A stretch of 64,000 nucleotides of DNA, from contig NC_060955.1 of NCBI RefSeq assembly GCF_910589235.1, positions 10,994,837 through 11,058,836 on the forward strand, written 5' to 3'. Source of the DNA: Vespa crabro. Its lineage: Eukaryota > Arthropoda > Insecta > Hymenoptera > Vespidae. The translations under genes and the position numbers were made by a program. This document shows positions 42,100 to 56,334 of the stretch, in pieces (position 1 is the first letter of the stretch; the number at the start of each line of letters is the position of its first letter). The notes below the pieces were generated by a model, which searched no databases, had not been told where the DNA came from, and saw nothing but the letters and a program-made list of their open reading frames with translations.

Positions 42100-45000
42100 A
42101 AAATCATATGAAAACGCCTATATAAACATAGCAAACACGTTATATTCTTGTTATATTCTTTATTCTGCATCGATAGAATATAAAATCAATGAAATTGAAC
42201 GAGATATCTACTTTTCGTTTTTCGACGATACGCGTATATGAGCGAAAAATCTCATATACGAACGAAACAATGTTAAAACTTCGATTCCAATATAAAATAG
42301 ATGTTTGATCTTATGAAATGCAATTTTCTGCATCGATTGGTAAAATTTTTCAAATTGTGGCGCAACTATTACTAAAGATTTCACGAAATTAACTTCGCGT
42401 ATAGCGAAATTCGCGTATGTCGGTTAAGTTTTTCGATAAAAATCATATGAAAACGCCTATTTAAACATAGCAAACACGTTATATTCTTGTTATATTCTAT
42501 ATTCTGCATCGATAGAATATGAAATCAATGAAATTGAACGAGATTTCAACTTTTCGTTTTTCGACGATACGCGTACATGAGCGAAAAATCGTATATACGA
42601 TGCGAAACAATGTTAAAACTTTGATTCCAATATAAAATAGATGTTTGATCTTATGAAATGCAATGTTCTGCATCGATTGGTAACATTTCTCAAACTGTGG
42701 CTCAAGTATTACTAAAGATTTCACGAAATTAACTTCGCGTATAGCGAAATTCGCGTATGTCGATTAAGTTTTTCGATAAAAATCATATGAAAACGCCTAT
42801 TTAAACATAGCAAACACGTTATATTCTTGTTATATTCTTTATTCTGCTTCGATAGAATATAAAATCAATGAAATTGAACGAGATATCTACTTTTCGTTTT
42901 TCGACGATACGCGTATATGAGCGAAAAATCGTATATACGAACGAAACAATGTTAAAACTTAGATTCCAATATAAAATAGATGTTTGACCTTATGAAATGC
43001 AATGTTCTGCATCGATTGGTAACATTTCTCAAACTGTGGCTCAAGTATTACTAAAGATTTCGCGAAATTAACTTCGCGTATAGCGAAATTCGCGTATGCC
43101 GATTACGTTTTTCGATAAAAATCATATGAAAACGCCTATTTAAACATATTAAAAACGTTATATTCTTGTTATATTCTTTATTCTGCATCGATAGAATTTA
43201 AAATCAATGAAATTGAACGAGATTTCAACTTTTCGTTTTTCGACGATACGCGTATATGAGCGAAAAATCGTATATGCGATGCGAAACAATGTTAAAACTT
43301 AGATTCCAATATAAAATAGATGTTTGATCTTATGAAATGCAATGTTCTGCATCGATTAGTAACATTTCTCAAACTGTGGCTCAAGTATTACTAAAGATTT
43401 CACAAATTTAACTTCGCATATAGCGAAATTCGCGTATGTCGATTACGTTTATCGATAAAAATCATATGAAAACGACTATTTATACATAGCAAAAACGTTA
43501 TTTTCTTGTTATATTCTTTATTCTTCATCGATAGAATATAAAATCAATGAAATTGAACGAGATATCAACTTTTCGTTTTTCGACGATACGCGTATATGAG
43601 CGAAAAATCGTATATACGAACGAAACAATGTTAAAACTTAGATTCCAATATAAAATAGATGTTTGATCTTATGAAATGCAATGTTCTGCATCGATTGGTA
43701 ACATTTCTCAAACTGTGGCTCAAGTATTACTAAAGATTTCGCGAAATTAACTTCGCGTATAGCGAAATTCGCGTATGCCGGTTACGTTTTTCGATAAAAA
43801 TCATATGCAAACGCCTATTTAAACATAGCAAACACGTTATATTCTTGTTATATTCTTTATTCTGCTTCGATAGAATATAAAATCAATGAAATTGAACGAG
43901 ATATCTACTTTTCGTTTTTCGACGATACGCGTATATGAGCGAAAAATCGTATATACGATGCGAAACAATGTTAAAACTTTGATTCCAATATAAAATAGAT
44001 GTTTGATCTTATGAAATGCAATGTTCTGCATCGATTGGTATCATTTTTCAAACTGTGGCTCAAGTATTTCTAAAGATTTCACGAAATTAACTTCGCGTAT
44101 AGCGAAATTCGCGTATGCCGATTACGTTTTTCGATAAAAATCATATGAAAACGCCTATTTAAACATAGTAAAAACTTTATCTTCTTGTTATATTCTTTAT
44201 TCTGCATCGATAGAATATAAAATCAATGAAATTGAAGGAGATTTCAACTTTTCGTTTTTCGACGATACGCGTATATGAGCGAAAAATCGTATATGCGATG
44301 CGAAACAATGTTAAAACTTAGATTCCAATATAAAATAGATGTTTGATCTTATGAAATGCAATGTTCTGCATCGATTAGTAACATTTCTCAAACTGTGGCT
44401 CAAGTATTACTAAAGATTTCACAAATTTAACTTCGCATATAGCGAAATTCGCGTATGTCGATTACGTTTATCGATAAAAATCATATGAAAACGACTATTT
44501 ATACATAGCAAAAACGTTATTTTCTTGTTATATTCTTTATTCTTCATCGATAGAATATAAAATCAATGAAATTGAACGAGATATCAACTTTTCGTTTTTC
44601 GACGATACGCGTATATGAGCGAAAAATCGTATATACGAACGAAACAATGTTAAAACTTAGATTCCAATATAAAATAGATGTTTGATCTTATGAAATGCAA
44701 TGTTCTGCATCGATTGGTAACATTTCTCAAACTGTGGCTCAAGTATTACTAAAGATTTCGCGAAATTAACTTCGCGTATAGCGAAATTCGCGTATGCCGG
44801 TTACGTTTTTCGATAAAAATCATATGAAAACGCCTATTTAAACATAGTAAAAACGTTATATTCTTGTTATATTCTTTATTCTGCATCGATAGAATATAAA
44901 ATCAATGAAATTGAACGAGATTTCAACTTTTCGTTTTTCGACGATACGCGTATATGAGCGAAAAATCGTATATACGATGCGAAACAATGTTAAAACTTCG

Positions 45001-47100
45001 ATTCCAATATAAAATAGATGTTTGATCTTATGAAATGCAATGTTCTGCATCGATTGGTAACATTTTTCAAACTGTGGCGCAACTATTACTAAAGCTTTCA
45101 CGAAATTAACTTCGCGTATAGCGAAATTCGCGTATGTCGGTTAAGTTTTTCGATAAAAATCATATGAAAACGCCTATTTAAACATAGCAAACACGTTATA
45201 TTCTTGTTATATTCTTTATTCTGCATCGATAGAATATAAAATCAATGAAATTGAACGAGATTTCAACTTTTCGTTTTTCGACGATACGCGTATATGAGCG
45301 AAAAATCGTATATACGATGCGAAACAATGTTAAAACTTTGATTCCAATATAAAATAGATGTTTGATCTTATGAAATGCAACGTTCTGAATCGATTGGTAA
45401 CATTTTTCAAACTGTGGCGCAAGTATTACTAAAGATTTCACGAAATTAACTTCGCGTATAGCGAAATTCGCGTATGTCGTTTAAGTTTTTGGATAAAAAT
45501 TATATGAAAACGCCTATATAAACATAGCAAACACGTTATATTCTTGTTATATTCTTTATTCTGCATCGATAGAATATAAAATCAATGAAATTGAACGAGA
45601 TATCTACTTTTCGTTTTTCGACGATACGCGTATATGAGCGAAAAATCTCATATACGAACGAAACAATGTTAAAACTTCGATTCCAATATAAAATAGATGT
45701 TTGATCTTATGAAATGCAATTTTCTGCATCGATTGGTAAAATTTTTCAAATTGTGGCGCAACTATTACTAAAGATTTCACGAAATTAACTTCGCGTATAG
45801 CGAAATTCGCGTATGTCGGTTAAGTTTTTCGATAAAAATCATATGAAAACGCCTATTTAAACATAGCAAACACGTTATATTCTTGTTATATTCTATATTC
45901 TGCATCGATAGAATATGAAATCAATGAAATTGAACGAGATTTCAACTTTTCGTTTTTCGACGATACGCGTATATGAGCGAAAAATCGTATATACGATGCG
46001 AAACAATGTTAAAACTTTGATTCCAATATAAAATAGATGTTTGATCTTATGAAATGCAATGTTCTGCATCGATTGGTAACATTTCTCAAACTGTGGCTCA
46101 AGTATTACTAAAGATTTCACGAAATTAACTTCGCGTATAGCGAAATTCGCGTATGTCGATTAAGTTTTTCGATAAAAATCATATGAAAACGCCTATTTAA
46201 ACATAGCAAACACGTTATATTCTTGTTATATTCTTTATTCTGCTTCGATAGAATATAAAATCAATGAAATTGAACGAGATATCTACTTTTCGTTTTTCGA
46301 CGATACGCGAATATGAGCGAAAAATCGTATATACGAACGAAACAATGTTAAAACTTAGATTCCAATATAAAATAGATGTTTGACCTTATGAAATGCAATG
46401 TTCTGCATCGATTGGTAACATTTCTCAAACTGTGGCTCAAGTATTACTAAAGATTTCGCGAAATTAACTTCGCGTATAGCGAAATTCGCGTATGCCGATT
46501 ACGTTTTTCGATAAAAATCATATGAAAACGCCTATTTAAACATAGTAAAAACGTTATATTCTTGTTATATTCTTTATTCTGCATCGATAGAATTTAAAAT
46601 CAATGAAATTGAACGAGATTTCAACTTTTCGTTTTTCGACGATACGCGTATATGAGCGAAAAATCGTATATGCGATGCTAAACAATGTTAAAACTTAGAT
46701 TCCAATATAAAATAGATGTTTGATCTTATGAAATGCAATGTTCTGCATCGGTTAGTAACATTTCTCAAACTGTGGCTCAAGTATTACTAAAGATTTCACA
46801 AATTTAACTTCGCATATAGCGAAATTCGCGTATGTCGATTACGTTTATCGATAAAAATCATATGAAAACGACTATTTATACATAGCAAAAACGTTATTTT
46901 CTTGTTATATTCTTTATTCTTCATCGATAGAATATAAAATCAATGAAATTGAACGAGATATCAACTTTTCGTTTTTCGACGATACGCGTATATGAGCGAA
47001 AAATCGTATATACGAACGAAACAATGTTAAAACTTAGATTCCAATATAAAATAGATGTTTGATCTTATGAAATGCAATGTTCTGCATCGATTGGTAACAT
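42100..47100 (+). repeat. 7- and 10-monomer repeats continuing the 9-monomer HOR
   Basis: The gcgtacatgag variant near 40195 recurs near 42573 (offset 2378, 7 monomers), and the adjoining tatataaacatag type at about 39743 recurs at about 42121. A further 10-monomer offset of 3396 links 42497 to 45893 and the private gaatttaaaatc at about 43195 to about 46591. Successive copies of what began as one unit therefore have lengths of 9, 7 and 10 monomers. This suggests whole monomers were gained and lost by out-of-register exchange. Confidence 0.75.
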
Positions 47101-47869
47101 TTCTCAAACTGTGGCTCAAGTATTACTAAAGATTTCGCGAAATTAACTTCGCGTATAGCGAAATTCGCGTATGCCGGTTACGTTTTTCGATAAAAATCAT
47201 ATGAAAACGCCTATTTAAACATAGTAAAAACGTTATATTCTTGTTATATTCTTTATTCTGCATCGATAGAATATAAAATCAATGAAATTGAACGAGATTT
47301 CAACTTTTCGTTTTTCGACGATACGCGTATATGAGCGAAAAATCGTATATACGATGCGAAACAATGTTAAAACTTCGATTCCAATATAAAATAGATGTTT
47401 GATCTTATGAAATGCAATGTTCTGCATCGATTGGTAACATTTTTCAAACTGTGGCGCAACTATTATTAAAGCTTTCACGAAATTAACTTCGCGTATAGCG
47501 AAATTCGCGTATGTCGGTTAAGTTTTTCGATAAAAATCATATGAAAACGCCTATTTAAACATAGCAAACACGTTATATTCTTGTTATATTCTATATTCTG
47601 CATCGATAGAATATGAAATCAATGAAATTGAACGAGATTTCAACTTTTCGTTTTTCGACGATACGCGTATATGAGCGAAAAATCGTATATACGATGCGAA
47701 ACAATGTTAAAACTTTGATTCCAATATAAAATAGATGTTTGATCTTATGAAATGCAATGTTCTGCATCGATTGGTAACATTTCTCAAACTGTGGCTCAAG
47801 TATTACTAAAGATTTCACGAAATTAACTTCGCGTATAGCGAAATTCGCGTATGTCGATTAAGTTTTTCG

Positions 47870-49850
47870 ATAAAAATCATATGAAAACGCCTATTTAAAC
47901 ATAGTAAAAACGTTATATTCTTGTTATATTCTTTATTCTGCATCGATAGAATATAAAATCAATGAAATTGAACGAGATTTCAACTTTTCGTTTTTCGACG
48001 ATACGCGTATATGAGCGAAAAATCGTATATACGAAGCGAAACAATGTTAAAACTTAGATTCCAATATAAAATAGATGTTTGATCTTATGAAATGCAATGT
48101 TCTGCATCGATTGGTAACATTTCTCAAACTGTGGCTCAAGTATTACTAAAGATTTCACGAAATTAACTTCGCGTATAGCGAAATTCGCGTATGTCGATTA
48201 AGTTTTTCGATAAAAATCATATGAAAACGCCTATTTAAACATAGCAAACACGTTATATTCTTGTTATATTCTTTATTCTGCTTCGATAGAATATAAAATC
48301 AATGAAATTGAACGAGATATCTACTTTTCGTTTTTCGACGATACGCGTATATGAGCGAAAAATCGTATATACGATGCGAAACAATGTTAAAACTTTGATT
48401 CCAATATAAAATAGATGTTTGATCTTATGAAATGCAATGTTCTGCATCGATTGGTATCATTTTTCAAACTGTGGCTCAAGTATTTCTAAAGATTTCACGA
48501 AATTAACTTCGCGTATAGCGAAATTCGCGTATGTCGATTAAGTTTTTCGATAAAAATCATATGAAAACGCCTTTTTAAACATAGCAAACACGTTATATTC
48601 TTGTTATATTCTTTATTCTGCATCGATAGAATATAAAATCAATGAAATTGAACGAGATTTCAACTTTTCGTTTTTCGACGATACGCGTATATGAGCGAAA
48701 AATCGTATATACGATGCGAAACAATGTTAAAACTTAGATTCCAATATAAAATAGATGTTTGATCTTATGAAATGCAATGTTCTGCATCGATTGGTAACAT
48801 TTCTCAAACTGTGGCTCAAGTATTACTAAAGATTTCACGAAATTAACTTCGCGTATAGCGAAATTCGCGTATGTCGATTAAGTTTTTCGATAAAAATCAT
48901 ATGAAAACGCCTATTTAAACATAGCAAACACGTTATATTCTTGTTATATTCTTTATTCTGCTTCGATAGAATATAAAATCAATGAAATTGAACGAGATAT
49001 CTACTTTTCGTTTTTCGACGATACGCGTATATGAGCGAAAAATCGTATATACGATGCGAAACAATGTTAAAACTTTGATTCCAATATAAAATAGATGTTT
49101 GATCTTATGAAATGCAATGTTCTGCATCGATTGGTATCATTTTTCAAACTGTGGCTCAAGTATTTCTAAAGATTTCACGAAATTAACTTCGCGTATAGCG
49201 AAATTCGCGTATGTCGATTAAGTTTTTCGATAAAAATCATATGAAAACGCCTATTTAAACATAGCAAACACGTTATATTCTTGTTATATTCTTTATTCTG
49301 CATCGATAGAATATAAAATCAATGAAATTGAACGAGATTTCAACTTTTCGTTTTTCGACGATACGCGTATATGAGCGAAAAATCGTATATACGATGCGAA
49401 ACAATGTTAAAACTTAGATTCCAATATAAAATAGATGTTTGATCTTATGAAATGCAATGTTCTGCATCGATTGGTAACATTTCTCAAACTGTGGCTCAAG
49501 TATTACTAAAGATTTCACGAAATTAACTTCGCGTATAGCGAAATTCGCGTATGTCGATTAAGTTTTTCGATAAAAATCATATGAAAACGCCTATTTAAAC
49601 ATAGCAAACACGTTATATTCTTGTTATATTCTTTATTTTGCATCGATAGAATATAAAATCAATGAAATTGAACGAGATATCTACTTTTTGATTTTCGACG
49701 ATACGCGTATATGAGCGAAAAATCGTATATACGATGCGAAACAATGTTAAAACTTTGATTCCAATATAAAATAGATGTTTGATCTTATGAAATGCAATGT
49801 TCTGCATCGATTGGTATCATTTTTCAAACTGTGGCTCAAGTATTACTAAA
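47870..49850 (+). repeat. Dimeric alternation of two monomer types (680 bp, three copies)
   Basis: Equivalent sites at 48253, 48933 and 49613 are 680 bp apart. One monomer type has gcttcgatag, gatatctac, actttgattcc and ggtatcattttt. The other has gcatcgatag, gatttcaac, acttagattcc and ggtaacatttctc. Both are full-length 340-bp units sharing tgtcgattaagtttttcg. In the last copy the first type has become ttttgcatcg with ctactttttgattttcg, a variant repeated near 56800. Confidence 0.82.
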
Positions 49851-51780
49851 GATTTCACGAAATTAACTTCCCGTATAGCGAAATTCGCGTATGCCGATTA
49901 CGTTTTTCGATAAAAATCATATGAAAACGCCTATTTAAACATAGTAAAAACGTTATCTTCTTGTTATATTCTTTATTCTGCATCGATAGAATATAAAATC
50001 AATGAAATTGAAGGAGATTTCAACTTTTCGTTTTTCGACGATACGCGTATATGAGCGAAAAATCGTATATGCGATGCGAAACAATGTTAAAACTTAGATT
50101 CCAATATAAAATAGATGTTTGATCTTATGAAATGCAATGTTCTGCATCGATTGGTAACATTTCTCAAACTGTGGCTCAAGTATTACTAAAGATTTCACAA
50201 ATTTAACTTCGCATATAGCGAAATTCGGGTATGTCGATTACGTTTTTCGATAAAAATCATATGAAAACGACTATTTATACATAGCAAAAACGTTATTTTC
50301 TTGTTATATTCTTTATTCTTCATCGATAGAATATAAAATCAATGAAATTGAACGAGATATCAACTTTTCGTTTTTCGACGATACGCGTATATGAGCGAAA
50401 AATCGTATATACGAACGAAACAATGTTAAAACTTAGATTCCAATATAAAATAGATGTTTGATCTTATGAAATGCAATGTTCTGCATCGATTGGTAACATT
50501 TCTCAAACTGTGGCTCAAGTATTACTAAAGATTTCGCGAAATTAACTTCGCGTATAGCGAAATTCGCGTATGCCGGTTACGTTTTTCGATAAAAATCATA
50601 TGAAAACGCCTATTTAAACATAGTAAATACGTTATATTCTTGTTATATTCTTTATTCTGCATCGATAGAATATAAAATCAATGAAATTGAACGAGATTTC
50701 AACTTTTCGTTTTTCGACGATACGCGTATATGAGCGAAAAATCGTATATACGATGCGAAACAATGTTAAAACTTCGATTCCAATATAAAATAGATGTTTG
50801 ATCTTATGAAATGCAATGTTCTGCATCGATTGGTAACATTTTTCAAACTGTGGCGCAACTATTACTAAAGATTTCACGAAATTAACTTCGCGTATAGCGA
50901 AATTCGCGTATGTCGGTTAAGTTTTTCGATAAAAATCATATGAAAACGCCTATTTAAACATAGCAAACACGTTATATTCTTGTTATATTCTTTATTCTGC
51001 ATCGATAGAATATAAAATCAATGAAATTGAACGAGATATCTACTTTTTGTTTTTCGACGATACGCGTATATGAGCGAAAAATCGTATATACGATGCGAAA
51101 CAATGTTAAAACTTTGATTCCAATATAAAATAGATGTTTGATCTTATGAAATGCAATGTTCTGCATCGATTGGTATCATTTTTCAAACTGTGGCTCAAGT
51201 ATTACTAAAGATTTCACGAAATTAACTTCCCGTATAGCGAAATTCGCGTATGCCGATTACGTTTTTCGATAAAAATCATATGAAAACGCCTATTTAAACA
51301 TAGTAAAAACGTTATCTTCTTGTTATATTCTTTATTCTGCATCGATAGAATATAAAATCAATGAAATTGAAGGAGATTTCAACTTTTCGTTTTTCGACGA
51401 TACGCGTATATGAGCGAAAAATCGTATATGCGATGCGAAACAATGTTAAAACTTAGATTCCAATATAAAATAGATGTTTGATCTTATGAAATGCAATGTT
51501 CTGCATCGATTGGTAACATTTCTCAAACTGTGGCTCAAGTATTACTAAAGATTTCGCGAAATTAACTTCGCGTATAGCGAAATTCGCGTATGCCGGTTAC
51601 GTTTTTCGATAAAAATCATATGAAAACGCCTATTTAAACATAGTAAATACGTTATATTCTTGTTATATTCTTTATTCTGCATCGATAGAATATAAAATCA
51701 ATGAAATTGAACGAGATTTCAACTTTTCGTTTTTCGACGATACGCGTATATGAGCGAAAAATCGTATATACGATGCGAAA
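49200..51780 (+). repeat. Block repeated 21 monomers downstream (+7135 bp)
   Basis: Matches about 56335-58915. The ctactttttgattttcg variant (49691 and 56826), ctactttttgtttttcg near 51045 and 58180, and tagtaaatac near 51645 and 58780 all coincide at 7135-7136 bp. The pairing ends where acttcgattcc near 51790 meets actttgattcc near 58925. The two 6-monomer HOR copies at about 51250-55310 lie between the partners. Confidence 0.75.
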
Positions 51781-53280
51781 CAATGTTAAAACTTCGATTC
51801 CAATATAAAATAGATGTTTGATCTTATGAAATGCAATGTTCTGCATCGATTGGTAACATTTTTCAAACTGTGGCGCAACTATTATTAAAGCTTTCACGAA
51901 ATTAACTTCGCGTATAGCGAAATTCGCGTATGTCGGTTAAGTTTTTCGATAAAAATCATATGAAAACGCCTATTTAAACATAGCAAACACGTTATATTCT
52001 TGTTATATTCTTTATTCTGCATCGATAGAATATAAAATCAATGAAATTGAACGAGATTTCAACTTTTCGTTTTTCGACGATACGCGTATATGAGCGAAAA
52101 ATCGTATAAACGATGCGAAACAATGTTAAAACTTTGATTCCAATATAAAATAGATGTTTGATCTTATGAAATGCAACGTTCTGAATCGATTGGTAACATT
52201 TTTCAAACTGTGGCGCAAGTATTACTAAAGATTTCACGAAATTAACTTCGCGTATAGCGAAATTCGCGTATGTCGTTTAAGTTTTTGGATAAAAATCATA
52301 TGAAAACGCCTATATAAACATAGCAAACACGTTATATTCTTGTTATATTCTTTATTCTGCATCGATAGAATATAAAATCAATGAAATTGAACGAGATATC
52401 TACTTTTCGTTTTTCGACGATACGCGTATATGAGCGAAAAATCTCATATACGAACGAAACAATGTTAAAACTTCGATTCCAATATAAAATAGATGTTTGA
52501 TCTTATGAAATGCAATTTTCTGCATCGATTGGTAAAATTTTTCAAATTGTGGCGCAACTATTACTAAAGATTTCACGAAATTAACTTCGCGTATAGCGAA
52601 ATTCGCGTATGTCGGTTAAGTTTTTCGATAAAAATCATATGAAAACGCCTATTTAAACATAGCAAACACGTTATATTCTTGTTATATTCTATATTCTGCA
52701 TCGATAGAATATGAAATCAATGAAATTGAACGAGATTTCAACTTTTCGTTTTTCGACGATACGCGTATATGAGCGAAAAATCGTATATACGATGCGAAAC
52801 AATGTTAAAACTTTGATTCCAATATAAAATAGATGTTTGATCTTATGAAATGCAATGTTCTGCATCGATTGGTAACATTTCTCAAACTGTGGCTCAAGTA
52901 TTACTAAAGATTTCACGAAATTAACTTCGCGTATAGCGAAATTCGCGTATGTCGATTAAGTTTTTCGATAAAAATCATATGAAAACGCCTATTTAAACAT
53001 AGCAAACACGTTATATTCTTGTTATATTCTTTATTCTGCTTCGATAGAATATAAAATCAATGAAATTGAACGAGATATCTACTTTTCGTTTTTCGACGAT
53101 ACGCGTATATGAGCGAAAAATCGTATATACGATGCGAAACAATGTTAAAACTTTGATTCCAATATAAAATAGATGTTTGATCTTATGAAATGCAATGTTC
53201 TGCATCGATTGGTATCATTTTTCAAACTGTGGCTCAAGTATTTCTAAAGATTTCACGAAATTAACTTCGCGTATAGCGAA
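51250..53280 (+). repeat. 6-monomer HOR unit, first of an adjacent tandem pair (2039 bp)
   Basis: Sites at 51311, 51652, 51992, 52689 and 53011 each recur 2039 bp downstream. This is the cleanest HOR in the window. The copies abut near 53280 and differ by only a few bases, such as cgtataaacg near 52105 here. The unit order is the gaaggag type, the tagtaaatac type, the aacgttctgaatcg type, the tatataaacat type with atctcatatacg, the ttctatattc type, and the gcttcgatag type. Its period of 2039 equals six unshortened monomers. Confidence 0.88.
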
Positions 53281-55310
53281 ATTCGCGTATGCCGATTACG
53301 TTTTTCGATAAAAATCATATGAAAACGCCTATTTAAACATAGTAAAAACGTTATCTTCTTGTTATATTCTTTATTCTGCATCGATAGAATATAAAATCAA
53401 TGAAATTGAAGGAGATTTCAACTTTTCGTTTTTCGACGATACGCGTATATGAGCGAAAAATCGTATATGCGATGCGAAACAATGTTAAAACTTAGATTCC
53501 AATATAAAATAGATGTTTGATCTTATGAAATGCAATGTTCTGCATCGATTGGTAACATTTCTCAAACTGTGGCTCAAGTATTACTAAAGATTTCGCGAAA
53601 TTAACTTCGCGTATAGCGAAATTCGCGTATGCCGGTTACGTTTTTCGATAAAAATCATATGAAAACGCCTATTTAAACATAGTAAATACGTTATATTCTT
53701 GTTATATTCTTTATTCTGCATCGATAGAATATAAAATCAATGAAATTGAACGAGATTTCAACTTTTCGTTTTTCGACGATACGCGTATATGAGCGAAAAA
53801 TCGTATATACGATGCGAAACAATGTTAAAACTTCGATTCCAATATAAAATAGATGTTTGATCTTATGAAATGCAATGTTCTGCATCGATTGGTAACATTT
53901 TTCAAACTGTGGCGCAACTATTATTAAAGCTTTCACGAAATTAACTTCGCGTATAGCGAAATTCGCGTATGTCGGTTAAGTTTTTCGATAAAAATCATAT
54001 GAAAACGCCTATTTAAACATAGCAAACACGTTATATTCTTGTTATATTCTTTATTCTGCATCGATAGAATATAAAATCAATGAAATTGAACGAGATTTCA
54101 ACTTTTCGTTTTTCGACGATACGCGTATATGAGCGAAAAATCGTATATACGATGCGAAACAATGTTAAAACTTTGATTCCAATATAAAATAGATGTTTGA
54201 TCTTATGAAATGCAACGTTCTGAATCGATTGGTAACATTTTTCAAACTGTGGCGCAAGTATTACTAAAGATTTCACGAAATTAACTTCGCGTATAGCGAA
54301 ATTCGCGTATGTCGTTTAAGTTTTTGGATAAAAATCATATGAAAACGCCTATATAAACATAGCAAACACGTTATATTCTTGTTATATTCTTTATTCTGCA
54401 TCGATAGAATATAAAATCAATGAAATTGAACGAGATATCTACTTTTCGTTTTTCGACGATACGCGTATATGAGCGAAAAATCTCATATACGAACGAAACA
54501 ATGTTAAAACTTCGATTCCAATATAAATTAGATGTTTGATCTTATGAAATGCAATTTTCTGCATCGATTGGTAAAATTTTTCAAATTGTGGCGCAACTAT
54601 TACTAAAGATTTCACGAAATTAACTTCGCGTATAGCGAAATTCGCGTATGTCGGTTAAGTTTTTCGATAAAAATCATATGAAAACGCCTATTTAAACATA
54701 GCAAACACGTTATATTCTTGTTATATTCTATATTCTGCATCGATAGAATATGAAATCAATGAAATTGAACGAGATTTCAACTTTTCGTTTTTCGACGATA
54801 CGCGTATATGAGCGAAAAATCGTATATACGATGCGAAACAATGTTAAAACTTTGATTCCAATATAAAATAGATGTTTGATCTTATGAAATGCAATGTTCT
54901 GCATCGATTGGTAACATTTCTCAAACTGTGGCTCAAGTATTACTAAAGATTTCACGAAATTAACTTCGCGTATAGCGAAATTCGCGTATGTCGATTAAGT
55001 TTTTCGATAAAAATCATATGAAAACGCCTATTTAAACATAGCAAACACGTTATATTCTTGTTATATTCTTTATTCTGCTTCGATAGAATATAAAATCAAT
55101 GAAATTGAACGAGATATCTACTTTTCGTTTTTCGACGATACGCGTATATGAGCGAAAAATCGTATATACGATGCGAAACAATGTTAAAACTTTGATTCCA
55201 ATATAAAATAGATGTTTGATCTTATGAAATGCAATGTTCTGCATCGATTGGTATCATTTTTCAAACTGTGGCTCAAGTATTTCTAAAGATTTCACGAAAT
55301 TAACTTCGCG
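53281..55310 (+). repeat. 6-monomer HOR unit, second of the tandem pair
   Basis: Repeats the preceding unit at +2039 bp. The only difference I noticed that is private to this copy is aatataaattag near 54525. It ends near 55310, where the following monomer reads gtatgtcgattaag instead of gtatgccgattacg. Near-identity indicates a very recent duplication, or alternatively an assembly duplication that read depth would reveal. Confidence 0.86.
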
Positions 55311-56334
55311 TATAGCGAAATTCGCGTATGTCGATTAAGTTTTTCGATAAAAATCATATGAAAACGCCTATTTCAACATAGCAAACACGTTATATTCTTG
55401 TTATATTCTTTATTCTGCATCGATAGAATATAAAATCAATGAAATTGAACGAGATATCAACTTTTCGTTTTTCGACGATACGCGTATATGAGCGAAAAAT
55501 CGTATATACGAACGAAACAATGTTAAAACTTAGATTCCAATATAAAATAGATGTTTGACCTTATGAAATGCAATGTTCTGCATCGATTGGTAACATTTCT
55601 CAAACTGTGGCTCAAGTATTACTAAAGATTTCGCGAAATTAACTTCGCGTATAGCGAAATTCGCGTATGCCGATTACGTTTTTCGATAAAAATCATATGA
55701 AAACGCCTATTTAAACATAGTAAAAACGTTATATTCTTGTTATATTCTTTATTCTGCATCGATAGAATTTAAAATCAATGAAATTGAACGAGATTTCAAC
55801 TTTTCGTTTTTCGACGATACGCGTATATGAGCGAAAAATCGTATATACGATGCGAAACAATGTTAAAACTTTGATTCCAATATAAAATAGATGTTTGATC
55901 TTATGAAATGCAATGTTCTGCATCGATTGGTAACATTTTTCAAACTGTGGCGCAAGTATTACAAAAGATTTCACGAAATTAACTTCGCGTATAGCGAAAT
56001 TCGCGTATGCCGATTTCGTTTTTCGATAAAAATCATATGAAAACGCCTATTTAAACATAGTAAAAACGTTATATTCTTGTTATATTCTTTATTCTGCATC
56101 GATAGAATATAAATCAATGAAATTGAACGAGATTTCAACTTTTTGTTTTTCGACGATACGCGTATATGAGCGAAAAATCGTATATACGAAGCGAAACAAT
56201 GTTAAAACTTAGATTCCAATATAAAATAGATGTTTGATCTTATGAAATGCAATGTTCTGCATCGATTGGTAACATTTCTCAAACTGTGGCTCAAGTATTA
56301 CTAAAGATTTCACGAAATTAACTTCTCGTATAGC

